From contig JAMPXI010000003.1 in the NCBI GenBank assembly GCA_023701265.1, positions 1-62,873 on the forward strand: 62,873 bases of DNA, read 5' to 3'. Positions 36,519-44,800 of the stretch are shown here, in pieces (the stretch's first letter is position 1; the number at the start of each line of letters is the position of its first letter). The translations under genes and the position numbers were made by a program. The notes below the pieces were generated by a model, which worked only from the letters and a program-made list of their open reading frames with translations, made no database searches and was not told the DNA's origin. The stretch comes from Desulfuromonadales bacterium (GTDB lineage: Bacteria; Desulfobacterota; Desulfuromonadia; Desulfuromonadales; BM103).

Positions 36519-37580
36519 ATGCTACGTATCGTTCCAGTCAAATTCAATAACGCCGGGCGCCAGTACGACTTCAACGCCCAGAGTCTCGAGCTGAAGCCCG
36601 GATCGCGGGTCGTGGTCGAGACCGACCGCGGCCGGGCTCTGGCCATCGCGGTCACGGCCCCGCGCGAAGTCCCCGAGGAGCAGGCCCCGCAAGGGCTGAA
36701 AACCATTCTGCGCCTCGCCACCGACGAAGACCTTGCCCAGGCCGCGAGCAATGCCGCCCGCGAAAAGGATGCGGTGCGCTACTGCCAGGGGCGCGTTCAG
36801 GCGCGCAACATGGAGATGAAGCTGGTGCGCGCCGAATATGCCTTCGACGGTTCGAAGATCGTCTTCTACTTCACGGCCGAGGGGCGCATCGACTTCCGTG
36901 ACCTGGTCAAGGATCTGGCCCATTATTTCCACACCCGCATCGAAATGCGCCAGATCGGCGTGCGCGATGAAGCCAAACTGGTCGGGGGAATGGGCATCTG
37001 CGGCCGCGAGCTGTGCTGCTGCTCGTTCCTGACCGAGTTTTACCCGGTCTCGGTGAAGATGGCCAAGGAGCAGGGGCTGGCACTCAATCCGACCAAGATC
37101 TCCGGACAGTGCGGCCGACTGCTCTGCTGTCTCGGCTACGAATTCGAATCGTATTGCGAGCTGCGCAAGGGGATGCCCAAGTGCGGCAAGAAGGTCTGCT
37201 GGGACGACAAGGAGTGGGAGGTCACCGCGCAGAACGCCCTCGGCCGTCAGATCACCCTGCGCAAGGGTGACGGGACGACGCGCGTTGTCACCATGGATGA
37301 ATACGAAACCGGGCACCCGCGCGAAGCCGATCCGGCGGAGCCCACGCCCGCCGAACCGCGCCGCCATCCGCAACCCGCGGCGCAGAAATCAAGGCCAGCG
37401 CCGGTGCGCGAGAGTTCCGTCCCGGTACCGGCGGTACCGCCGGTACTGCCGACAGCGCCCCCGGCGGAAGCGGCCGGCGAAGCCGCCGCCGGAGATGCGG
37501 AAAAAACCGGCGCCCGGCGCAAGCGGCGCAGGCGGCGGCGGGGAAACCGTCCGTCCACACCCGGCGAGCAAGGAGAATGA
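36519..37580 (+). CDS. ricT: PSP1-domain protein (RicT/YaaT-like)
   Basis: 353 residues. Conserved PSP1 core LVRAEYAFDGSKIVFYFTAEGRIDFRDLVKDL and Cys-rich block GGMGICGRELCCCSFL..GQCGRLLCCLGYE..MPKCGKKVCW (about 160-225). In Bacillus, RicT with partners carries iron-sulfur clusters and affects RNase Y. A long Pro/Ala linker and an Arg/Lys-rich tail (KRRRRRRGNR) follow, suggesting RNA binding. Adjacency to holB-tmk and metG is conserved in many genomes; the role here is inferred. Confidence 0.88.
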   Translation: MLRIVPVKFNNAGRQYDFNAQSLELKPGSRVVVETDRGRALAIAVTAPREVPEEQAPQGLKTILRLATDEDLAQAASNAAREKDAVRYCQGRVQARNMEMKLVRAEYAFDGSKIVFYFTAEGRIDFRDLVKDLAHYFHTRIEMRQIGVRDEAKLVGGMGICGRELCCCSFLTEFYPVSVKMAKEQGLALNPTKISGQCGRLLCCLGYEFESYCELRKGMPKCGKKVCWDDKEWEVTAQNALGRQITLRKGDGTTRVVTMDEYETGHPREADPAEPTPAEPRRHPQPAAQKSRPAPVRESSVPVPAVPPVLPTAPPAEAAGEAAAGDAEKTGARRKRRRRRRGNRPSTPGEQGE

Positions 37581-37582
37581 CC

Positions 37583-39121
37583 ATGGCCGTGCCAAAACGC
37601 TTCTGCCTGACCACGCCGATCTACTATGTCAACGACGTGCCGCACATCGGCCACGCCTATACCACCCTGGCCTGCGACGTCATGGCCCGCTACCAGCGCG
37701 GACGCGGCGCCGAAGTCTTCTTTCTGACCGGCACCGACGAGCACGGCCAGAAGGTCGAGAAAGCGGCGCAGACCAAGGGGGAAACCCCGCTGGAGCTGGC
37801 CGACCGGGTGGTCAAGCGCTTCCAGTCCCTGTGGGAGAAGCTCAACATCGACTACACCGACTTCATCCGCACCTCCCAGGAGCGGCACAAGGTGGCGGTC
37901 CAGGAGATCTTCCGCGTCATCCAGGCCAGGGGCGACATCTATCTCGGCGAGTACGAGGACTGGTACTGCACTCCCTGCGAGACGTTCTGGACCGAGACCC
38001 AGCTGATGGACGGCAACTGCCCCGACTGCGGACGGCCGACCGAAAAGCTCAAGGAATCGTCCTACTTCTTCCGCATGAGCAAGTACCAGGAGCCGTTGCT
38101 GGCGCATATCGAGGCCAATCCCGACTTCATCCAGCCCAAAAGCCGGCGCAACGAAATCCTCAGCTTCGTCCGCGAGGGGCTGCGCGACCTCTCCATCTCG
38201 CGCACCAGCTTCTCCTGGGGGATCCCGGTCCCGGGGGACGAACAGCACGTCATCTACGTCTGGTTCGACGCCCTGACCAACTACATCAGCGCCCTCGGCT
38301 ATCCCACCGATCCCGACGGCAACTACGCGTCCTTCTGGCCGTGCGACGTGCACGTCATCGGCAAGGACATCCTGCGCTTCCACACCGTCTACTGGCCAAC
38401 CTTCCTGATGGCCGCCGGACTGCCGCTGCCGAAGAAGGTCTTCGCCCACGGCTGGTGGACGGTCGAGGGACAGAAGATGAGCAAGAGCCTGACCAACGTG
38501 GTCGAGCCGAACATGCTGATCGACAAGTACGGGGTCGACGCCATCCGCTATTTCCTGTTGCGCGAGGTTCCCTTCGGCCTGGACGGCGATTTTTCCCATA
38601 CCGCGCTGGTGCACCGCATCAATTCCGACCTGGCCAACGACCTCGGCAACCTGGTGAGCCGTTCAACCGCCATGCTCAGCAAGTACTTCGACGGCGCCCT
38701 CCCCGCCCCCGGCCCGCTCGCCGAGGTCGATCGGGTCCTGCAGGGACGCTTTGCCGCCGTGTTCACCCAGGTCGACGCCCAGATGAACGAGCTCGCCTTC
38801 AACAAGGCGCTGCAATCGATCTGGGAAATGGTCGGCGCCGCCAACAAGTACATCGACGAGTCCACCCCGTGGGCGCTGGCCAAGGATCCTGCCCGGCAGG
38901 AACGCCTGGGGACGGTGATGTACACCCTGCTCGAGGCGGTGCGCCTGATCGGCGTGCTGGTGACGCCATTCATGCCCGAGACTGGCGCGAAGATCGCGGC
39001 GATCCTCGGCCGCGACCCGGCCGTCGTGCAGATCGACGGGCACACCGCATGGGGTGGGCTGCAGCCGGGCACCCTGGTCGCCAAGGCCGAGCCGCTCTTC
39101 CCGAGGATCGAAGCTGAATAG
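37583..39121 (+). CDS. metG: Methionine--tRNA ligase
   Basis: 512 residues from ATG 37583 (GGAG 7 bases upstream; an earlier ATG 37577 has too little spacing). HIGH motif in YYVNDVPHIGHAYTTLACDV, four-Cys zinc site CTPCETF...CPDCGRP, KMSKS as KMSKSLTNVVEPNM, and the anticodon-binding domain. It ends there, without the C-terminal Trbp111-like dimerisation domain of the longer MetRS form. Confidence 0.96.
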   Translation: MAVPKRFCLTTPIYYVNDVPHIGHAYTTLACDVMARYQRGRGAEVFFLTGTDEHGQKVEKAAQTKGETPLELADRVVKRFQSLWEKLNIDYTDFIRTSQERHKVAVQEIFRVIQARGDIYLGEYEDWYCTPCETFWTETQLMDGNCPDCGRPTEKLKESSYFFRMSKYQEPLLAHIEANPDFIQPKSRRNEILSFVREGLRDLSISRTSFSWGIPVPGDEQHVIYVWFDALTNYISALGYPTDPDGNYASFWPCDVHVIGKDILRFHTVYWPTFLMAAGLPLPKKVFAHGWWTVEGQKMSKSLTNVVEPNMLIDKYGVDAIRYFLLREVPFGLDGDFSHTALVHRINSDLANDLGNLVSRSTAMLSKYFDGALPAPGPLAEVDRVLQGRFAAVFTQVDAQMNELAFNKALQSIWEMVGAANKYIDESTPWALAKDPARQERLGTVMYTLLEAVRLIGVLVTPFMPETGAKIAAILGRDPAVVQIDGHTAWGGLQPGTLVAKAEPLFPRIEAE

Positions 39122-39150
39122 CAGCAATGGAGGATAGTCTCCATTGCTGC
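39121..39150 (+). terminator. Perfect 12-bp hairpin between metG and the TatD fusion
   Basis: Stem GCAGCAATGGAG / CTCCATTGCTGC with a 6-base loop, beginning directly after the metG stop. No T-tract follows, and the next gene starts 22 bases later. It may be a processing or stability element rather than a terminator. Confidence 0.55.
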
Positions 39151-39172
39151 GTTGAGTAGTTTAGTGAACATC

Positions 39173-40552
39173 ATGACAACCTCCCTGGTCGATACCCACG
39201 CTCATCTCGATTCCGGGCAGTTCCGCGATGATGTGGATGCCGTCGTCGCCCGCGCCCGGGAAAATGGCGTCGGCACGATCCTCACCGTCGGCTGCGACCT
39301 GCCAAGCTCCCATGCCAGTGTCGAACTGACCACCCGCTTCGACAACGTCTGGGCCAGCGTCGGCATTCACCCGCACGATGCCGCAACGGTTGACGATGTG
39401 GCCCTGGCCGAGCTGAAAGTGCTGGCGGCCCGGGACAAGGTCGTCGCCATCGGTGAGATCGGCCTCGACTTCTACCGCGACCGTTCCCCGCGCGAGGCAC
39501 AGCGCCAGGCGTTCCGCGCCCAGATCCGCCTGGCCCGTGAACTCGACAAGCCGCTCATCGTTCACGACCGTGACGCCCACGATGAGGTGCTGGCGATTTT
39601 GCGCGCCGAGGGGGCCAGCGAGGTCGGCGGGGTCATGCACTGTTTCTCCGGCGACCTGACCATGGCGAAGGAGTGCGTCGCCATGGGCTTTTTCATCTCC
39701 TTTGCCGGACCGCTCACCTACCCCGCCAACGAAGCTTTGCGCGCGGTGGCCGGGGGGCTGCCGATCGACGTCATGCTGGTGGAGACCGACTGCCCCTACC
39801 TTTCCCCCCAGCCATGGCGCGGCAAACGCTGCGAACCGGCGATGGTCAGGACCACCGCCGAGACGCTCGCAACGGTGAAGGGGCTGACTCTCGACGACGT
39901 GGCCCGCGTCACCAGCCTCAACGCCCTGCGCCTGTTCGGCATCGGCGCGGTCGACCAGTCGACCCGCATCGCCTACACCATCCGCAACAGCCTCTACCTG
40001 AACATCACCAACCGCTGCACCAACCACTGCACCTTCTGCGCGAAGTTCAGGGATTTCACCGTCAAGGGGCACCAACTCTGCCTGGAACGCGAGCCGAGTG
40101 CCGCCGAGGTGATCGCCGCCATCGGCGATCCGCGCCGCTTCGAGGAGGTGGTGTTCTGCGGCTACGGCGAACCGCTGCTGCGCCTCGACCTGGTCAGGGA
40201 GGTCGCCGCCTGGCTGAAAGGCCGCGGCATGACGGTGCGCATCAACACCGACGGCCAGGCCAACCTGGTGCACGGCCGCAACATCCTCCCGGAGCTGCAG
40301 GGACTGGTCGACGTCATCAGCGTCTCGCTGAACGCCCCGGATGCCGCCACCTACCAGCGCATCTGCCAGTCGGCTTGTGGAGAGGCAGGTTATGCAGCAA
40401 TCCTTGAGTTTTTACGTGAAGCCCCGAAGTACATCCCCTCCGTCACCGCCACCGCCGTCACCCTTCCCGGCATCGACATTGCCGCCTGCCGGCGGCTTGC
40501 CGAAGGTCTGGGGGTGGAATTCCGCGAGCGGATCTTCAACGAAGTGGGGTAA
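39173..40552 (+). CDS. TatD-family hydrolase fused to a radical SAM domain
   Basis: 459 residues from ATG 39173. Residues 1-255 are a TatD metal-dependent deoxyribonuclease: LVDTHAHLDSGQF, VGIHPHDA, VAIGEIGLDFYRD, PLIVHDRDAH, GVMHCFSG, LVETDCPYL. Residues 265-459 are a radical SAM module with CxxxCxxC as NRCTNHCTFCAKF and GYGEPLLRLDLV. The linked TatD/radical SAM architecture is a known family, but its substrate is not. Three possible starts exist (39152 TTG, 39164 GTG, 39173 ATG); the ATG fits the TatD N-terminus. Confidence 0.92.
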   Translation: MTTSLVDTHAHLDSGQFRDDVDAVVARARENGVGTILTVGCDLPSSHASVELTTRFDNVWASVGIHPHDAATVDDVALAELKVLAARDKVVAIGEIGLDFYRDRSPREAQRQAFRAQIRLARELDKPLIVHDRDAHDEVLAILRAEGASEVGGVMHCFSGDLTMAKECVAMGFFISFAGPLTYPANEALRAVAGGLPIDVMLVETDCPYLSPQPWRGKRCEPAMVRTTAETLATVKGLTLDDVARVTSLNALRLFGIGAVDQSTRIAYTIRNSLYLNITNRCTNHCTFCAKFRDFTVKGHQLCLEREPSAAEVIAAIGDPRRFEEVVFCGYGEPLLRLDLVREVAAWLKGRGMTVRINTDGQANLVHGRNILPELQGLVDVISVSLNAPDAATYQRICQSACGEAGYAAILEFLREAPKYIPSVTATAVTLPGIDIAACRRLAEGLGVEFRERIFNEVG

Positions 40553-40628
40553 GGAAAATCCCCCTGCCCCCCTTTCTCAAAGGGGGGATTCAGATATAAT
40601 AGCCATATTCCCCAAACTGGAGGACGTC

Positions 40629-41624
40629 ATGCCTTACACCTTCAAGGCCCTGCTCGTCGATCAGCCTGAGCAGAAGCGCTTCACCCGCAACCTTGTCGAG
40701 CGCACCCTGAGCGACCTGCCGGAGGGGGAACTGGTCGTGCGTGTGCACTGGTCGTCGCTCAACTACAAGGACGCCCTCTCCGCCACCGGCCACCCCGGTG
40801 TTACCCGCCACTTCCCGCATACCCCGGGCATCGACGCCGCCGGCGAGGTGGTGAGTGATGCCAGCGGCTGTTTCCGGCCGGGAGAAAAGGTCATCGTGAC
40901 CGGTTACGACCTCGGCATGGAGACCGACGGCGGCTACGGCCAGCTGATCCGCATCCCGGCCGCCTGGGCACTCCCCCTGCCGAAGGGGCTCTCACTGCGT
41001 GACGCCATGGTCTATGGCACCGCCGGCCTGACCGCCGCCCTCTCGGTGCATGCCCTGACCAGCCACGGCATCCGCCCCGATGCCGGCGAGATTCTGGTCA
41101 CCGGTGCCACCGGGGGCGTTGGCAGCGTGGCGGTGGCCCTGCTCGCCAAGCTCGGCTACCGGGTGACGGCGGCCACCGGCAAGCCCGAGTCCGCGGCGTT
41201 TCTGACCAGACTCGGGGCTTCCCTGGTGATTGCGCGCGAAGAGGTGACCGCCAACGTCGAGCGGCCGATGCTGAAGGAACGCTGGCATGGGGTTATCGAC
41301 TGCGTTGGCGGCGACACCCTGGCCGCCGCCATCAAGGCGACCCGATACGGCGGCGTCGTCACCTGCTGCGGCCTGGTCGGCTCCGCCGAACTGAGCCTCA
41401 ATGTCTACCCGTTCATCCTGCGCGGCGTGAGTTTGCTGGGGATCGACTCGGTGCAATGCCCGTTGGCGCTGCGCACGGCTGTCTGGAACCGGCTGGGCGG
41501 CGAATGGCACCTGTCCCAGCTTGACGAACTGGCCGAAGAGTGCTCTCTGGAGGGGTTGGGAGAGAAGATCGACGCGATTTTACAGGGGCGGTTGCAGGGA
41601 CGGACGGTGGTGAAGCTGGATTAA
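40629..41624 (+). CDS. acuI: AcuI/YhdH-type quinone oxidoreductase (acrylyl-CoA reductase family)
   Basis: 331 residues, medium-chain dehydrogenase/reductase fold: YTFKALLVDQPEQKRFTRNLV, SLNYKDALSATGHPGVTRHFPHTPGID, nucleotide motif ILVTGATGGVGSVAVALL, and VIDCVGGDTLAAAI. Zinc ligands of alcohol dehydrogenases are absent. The closest described members reduce acryloyl-CoA. ATG 40629 has GGAGG five bases upstream; a longer in-frame opening at 40341 overlaps the TatD fusion. Confidence 0.86.
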   Translation: MPYTFKALLVDQPEQKRFTRNLVERTLSDLPEGELVVRVHWSSLNYKDALSATGHPGVTRHFPHTPGIDAAGEVVSDASGCFRPGEKVIVTGYDLGMETDGGYGQLIRIPAAWALPLPKGLSLRDAMVYGTAGLTAALSVHALTSHGIRPDAGEILVTGATGGVGSVAVALLAKLGYRVTAATGKPESAAFLTRLGASLVIAREEVTANVERPMLKERWHGVIDCVGGDTLAAAIKATRYGGVVTCCGLVGSAELSLNVYPFILRGVSLLGIDSVQCPLALRTAVWNRLGGEWHLSQLDELAEECSLEGLGEKIDAILQGRLQGRTVVKLD

Positions 41625-41650
41625 ACGAGAAGCACAGTTCGCCAGATAGA

Positions 41651-41684
41651 AAAGGGGCCGGAATTGGATTCCGGCCCCTTTGTG
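41651..41684 (+). terminator. Terminator after the acuI-like gene
   Basis: GC-rich stem AAAGGGGCCGGAAT / ATTCCGGCCCCTTT with a short TGG loop, followed by GTGTTT. Sits 27 bases past the stop codon. Confidence 0.75.
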
Positions 41685-41710
41685 TTTACTCATGCTGGAT
41701 TCTTGGCGGC

Positions 41711-41817
41711 CCCCCTCACCCGGCCTACGGCCACCCTCTCCCCAAGGGAGAGGGGAACTGTTTTAATCTCCCTTCTCCTCTGGGGAGAAGGTGCCCCGAC
41801 AGGGGCGGATGAGGGGG
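41711..41817. repeat. REP-like palindromic element
   Basis: About 107 bases with inverted ends CCCCCTCA / TGAGGGGG and two internal hairpins (CTCTCCCCAAGGGAGAG; TTCTCC..GGAGAA). This matches the general plan of intergenic REP/BIME elements in proteobacteria. It fills the gap between the convergent acuI-like and AI-2E genes. Confidence 0.65.
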
Positions 41818-41819
41818 AA

Positions 41820-42842
41820 CTAGATCAGCCCCCGGCTGCTCAGCTCATCCTTCACATACGCGTAGAAGACCGGGGCGGCAATCAGGCCGCGGAAGCCGAA
41901 TACCGACTCCATGACCAGCATCGCCACCATCAGTTCCCACGCCTTGCAGCGGATGCGCGTGGCGATGATGTGGGCGTTGAGGAAATACTCCAGTTTGTGG
42001 ATCACGACGAGGAAGGTGAGCGAGGCGAGTGCCAGGCCGAACGACTTGCTCAGGCTGACGACCACGATCACCGTGTTGGACACCAGGTTGCCGATGACCG
42101 GCAGCAGCCCGGCCATGAAGGTCACCCCGATCAGGACGTTGGTGTAGGGGAGATCGTAGCCCATGATCGGCAGCGCCACGCCAAGATAGAGCCAGGTCAG
42201 GAAGGCATTGATGCCGGCGATGCGCACCTGGGCGAAGACCACCCGCCGGAACGCATCGCCGAAGCGTTCAACCCGCTCGGTCAGGGCATCGGCGAGCGGC
42301 GCGATCCCCCGCTCGCGGGGGAGCACCTCCCGCAGTGACAGAATCCCGCCGATCACAATGCCAATCAGGATGAGCACGACGGCACGGATCGATCCGGCGC
42401 CGACGATCTCGAGGTCGCCGGCATGGGCGCGCAGCCACCCCGCCATGGCCAGCTTCAGCTCCTCGACGTTCTGCGGCACGTTGTCTTCCAGGCCGGGGGG
42501 GAGAAGACTGCGCGAGGTCTCGATGATCTCGGCCATCGAGGCGACCAGGTTCGGCAGGGCCGCCGCGCTGCCGCGGATGAAGGCGGCCGTCAGCAGCGTC
42601 GTGACCGTCAGCAGGACGACGATGGCAAAGGCCAGCAGCGCCACCGCCACCACCTTGGCCCATTTTCCCGCCAGACGCTGCAGACGCAGCAGCTGCACCA
42701 GCAGGTAGACCAGCTCATACACCGCAAAGCCGGCAAAGACCGCCGAGAGCAGGCGGAATTTGACAATGGCGATCAGCAGCAGCCCGGCAATGACCCAGGA
42801 GGCGATATCATAGGGGGTGATGCGATGTTCTTTTATCGACAT
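41820..42842 (-). CDS. AI-2E family transporter
   Basis: About 340 residues with seven to eight hydrophobic segments: N-terminal pair near residues 10-60, a central soluble part (residues about 95-160), then ILIGIVIGGILSLREVL, INAFLTWLYLGVALPIMGYDLP and the family motif FMAGLLPVIGNLVSNTVIVVV near the C-terminus, ending GLIAAPVFYAYVKDEL. The family includes the AI-2 exporter TqsA, but the substrate is unproven. Start chosen at 42842 because the upstream -10 element would leave almost no leader for 42893. Confidence 0.85.
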   Translation of the reverse strand: MSIKEHRITPYDIASWVIAGLLLIAIVKFRLLSAVFAGFAVYELVYLLVQLLRLQRLAGKWAKVVAVALLAFAIVVLLTVTTLLTAAFIRGSAAALPNLVASMAEIIETSRSLLPPGLEDNVPQNVEELKLAMAGWLRAHAGDLEIVGAGSIRAVVLILIGIVIGGILSLREVLPRERGIAPLADALTERVERFGDAFRRVVFAQVRIAGINAFLTWLYLGVALPIMGYDLPYTNVLIGVTFMAGLLPVIGNLVSNTVIVVVSLSKSFGLALASLTFLVVIHKLEYFLNAHIIATRIRCKAWELMVAMLVMESVFGFRGLIAAPVFYAYVKDELSSRGLI

Positions 42843-42902
42843 GAAGAGATAATCGGCCGAGAGAGTGTGTGTGCCGCAAACAGCGTTTGCCACTGACCAG
42901 CA

Positions 42903-42931
42903 TGGTTAATGAGACAGGAGAGATTTGTCAA
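42903..42931 (-). promoter_or_regulatory. Promoter for the AI-2E family gene
   Basis: Minus strand: perfect -35 TTGACA (42931-42926), 17 bases, -10 TAACCA (42908-42903). Its location supports translation from 42842. Confidence 0.6.
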
Positions 42932-42954
42932 GAAAAACACTGGCCGGGGAGCAT

Positions 42955-44538
42955 CTAAGGCACGGTTTCAGCGTTAACGACATCCCGGCCGGCATTTCGC
43001 AACGTGAAATAGAACGCGGCCCCCTCCCCCGGCACCCCTTCCGCCCAGATGCGACCGCCGTGCCGTTCGACAATCCTCTTCACCGTTGCCAGGCCGATGC
43101 CGAACCCCTCAAACCCCTGCCCCGCGTGCAGTTGCCTGAACGGCTCGAACAACTTGTCGGCCTGCGCCATGTCGAAGCCCACGCCGTTGTCGCGAACGAA
43201 AAAGATCCGCTCCCCTGCCCTTTCGTCCATACCGAAGACGATGCGCGGCCGGGCGTGTTTGGCTGAGTATTTCCAGGCGTTGCCGAAGAGATTTTCGAGG
43301 ACGATCGTGACGAGCTGGGGGTCGGCGTCGGTTTCGCAGCCGGGCGCGATGTCGAAGTCAACCTGCCGCCCCGGATCAAACGCCATGAGCCGGTCGGCGA
43401 TCATTGCCGAGACGCGGCTGACATCGACCGGCTGGCTCTGCAGTTCGACCGTGCCCAGGCGCGCGAAGTCGAGCAGCGTGGTGATCAACTCATTCATCTG
43501 ATTGTTCGCGCCGTAAATCCCCTCGATGAACGCCTTGATTTCGGGGTCGAGCCGGGCATGGTAATCCTGCAGGAGGATCTGGCAGCGGCCGCTGATCGCC
43601 GTCAGCGGTCCGCGCAGGTCGTGGGACACCGAATAGTTGAAGGCCTCCAGGTCGCGGTTGGCGATTTCCAGGCTGGCATTGGCCGTTTCCAGTTCCCGGG
43701 TGCGTTGCCGCAATACCTGCTCGTTCCGCGTCAGCTCGCGGAACAGCAGATCGAACGGACGCACCAGGCCGGTTTCGATCACCGCCCGATAGATCCAGTA
43801 GTAACCGGCCACTTTGAACAGGTGCCCCGCCATGTTGGTGATGCCGAAGACGTCGGTATAGAGCGTGAACGAAAGTTCGGCACCGATGAAGGCATAACAG
43901 GACCAGATCAACAGCCGCAGCACCTGACCGTCGAAGTCGGCCCGCCGCCGGAGCAGCAACAGGATGGTCACGGCGAGCAGCAGCACGAAGAGATATTCGC
44001 TGACAATCTTGAACGGGGTCAGTCCGCTTCCTTCGATGAAACAGTCGGGGAAGATCCGCCACCAGAAGATACTGGCGAGCAGCAGCGCGGTGACCGCGAT
44101 GACGACCGTCAGGATGCTCCGCGGATGCGGTCTGGAACTGATGAAAAAAGGTGCCGCGAAGAGCGCGCCGACCTCCAGCCAGCGGCCGGCGATCCAGAGC
44201 TGGGTCGGCAGGTTGGCCGTCGCCGCGGGGAAGACCCCCATGTTCTTGTAGGCCAGGGCGTGAACGATATCGAGGATCGCCACGCCGAGGGAGGCGAAGC
44301 CGACGATCACGAAGAAGCCGTTTTCCAGAAAGCGCTTGGAATTCCAGGCCATCATGAAGGTGCCGGCGGCGACCGCGACGGCAAAGAGTTCGACCAGCGC
44401 GTGAAACAGCAGGTAGTTGATGCGGCTGAGCAGATAGAAGAGAATGAGCAGCGCCGCGATGACCGGCAGGCCAAGCCAGCCACCGGGCAGGACGAGGGTG
44501 CCGTTGCGCGCTTCTAGCTCCAGGGGGGATGACCGCAT
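42955..44538 (-). CDS. MASE3-domain sensor histidine kinase
   Basis: 527 residues. Residues about 20-260 hold seven to eight membrane segments of the MASE3 type (FHALVELFAVAVAAGTFMMAW; VGFASLGVAILDIVHALAYKNMG). A short coiled coil leads to HisKA (FNYSVSHDLRGPLTAISG, phospho-acceptor His) and HATPase (LENLFGNAWKYSAKH; VRDNGVGFDMAQADKLFEPF; GFGIGLATVKRIVERHGG). No receiver or partner regulator is adjacent, so it is an orphan. The ligand of MASE3 is unknown. Confidence 0.92.
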   Translation of the reverse strand: MRSSPLELEARNGTLVLPGGWLGLPVIAALLILFYLLSRINYLLFHALVELFAVAVAAGTFMMAWNSKRFLENGFFVIVGFASLGVAILDIVHALAYKNMGVFPAATANLPTQLWIAGRWLEVGALFAAPFFISSRPHPRSILTVVIAVTALLLASIFWWRIFPDCFIEGSGLTPFKIVSEYLFVLLLAVTILLLLRRRADFDGQVLRLLIWSCYAFIGAELSFTLYTDVFGITNMAGHLFKVAGYYWIYRAVIETGLVRPFDLLFRELTRNEQVLRQRTRELETANASLEIANRDLEAFNYSVSHDLRGPLTAISGRCQILLQDYHARLDPEIKAFIEGIYGANNQMNELITTLLDFARLGTVELQSQPVDVSRVSAMIADRLMAFDPGRQVDFDIAPGCETDADPQLVTIVLENLFGNAWKYSAKHARPRIVFGMDERAGERIFFVRDNGVGFDMAQADKLFEPFRQLHAGQGFEGFGIGLATVKRIVERHGGRIWAEGVPGEGAAFYFTLRNAGRDVVNAETVP

Positions 44539-44620
44539 GCACCATTCCAGTTCCGGACAAACCGGAAAACGACGCTAATCTATGACTTAAGCAGTCAATG
44601 ATGTGACGGATATTTTAATG

Positions 44621-44650
44621 ATAGTAGAGGATTGCCGGGGAATTCGTCAA
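44621..44650 (-). promoter_or_regulatory. Promoter for the MASE3 histidine kinase
   Basis: Minus strand: -35 TTGACG (44650-44645), 18 bases, -10 TACTAT (44626-44621). The surrounding 70 bases are strongly similar to the promoter segment at 46085-46150 (see findings). Confidence 0.65.
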
Positions 44651-44800
44651 GAAAGCAAAACGGCTCGGCCGCACCTCCCTGCCGACCGCAAATTGGCGGA
44701 CGGGCTCCCAAGGGGCGGCTCAACCCGGCAGGCAACCTTCCCGGGATTCGGCGGCAGGGAGATGGTCCGCCATTGAAGGGCACTTCCCCTGGCGCGACGA

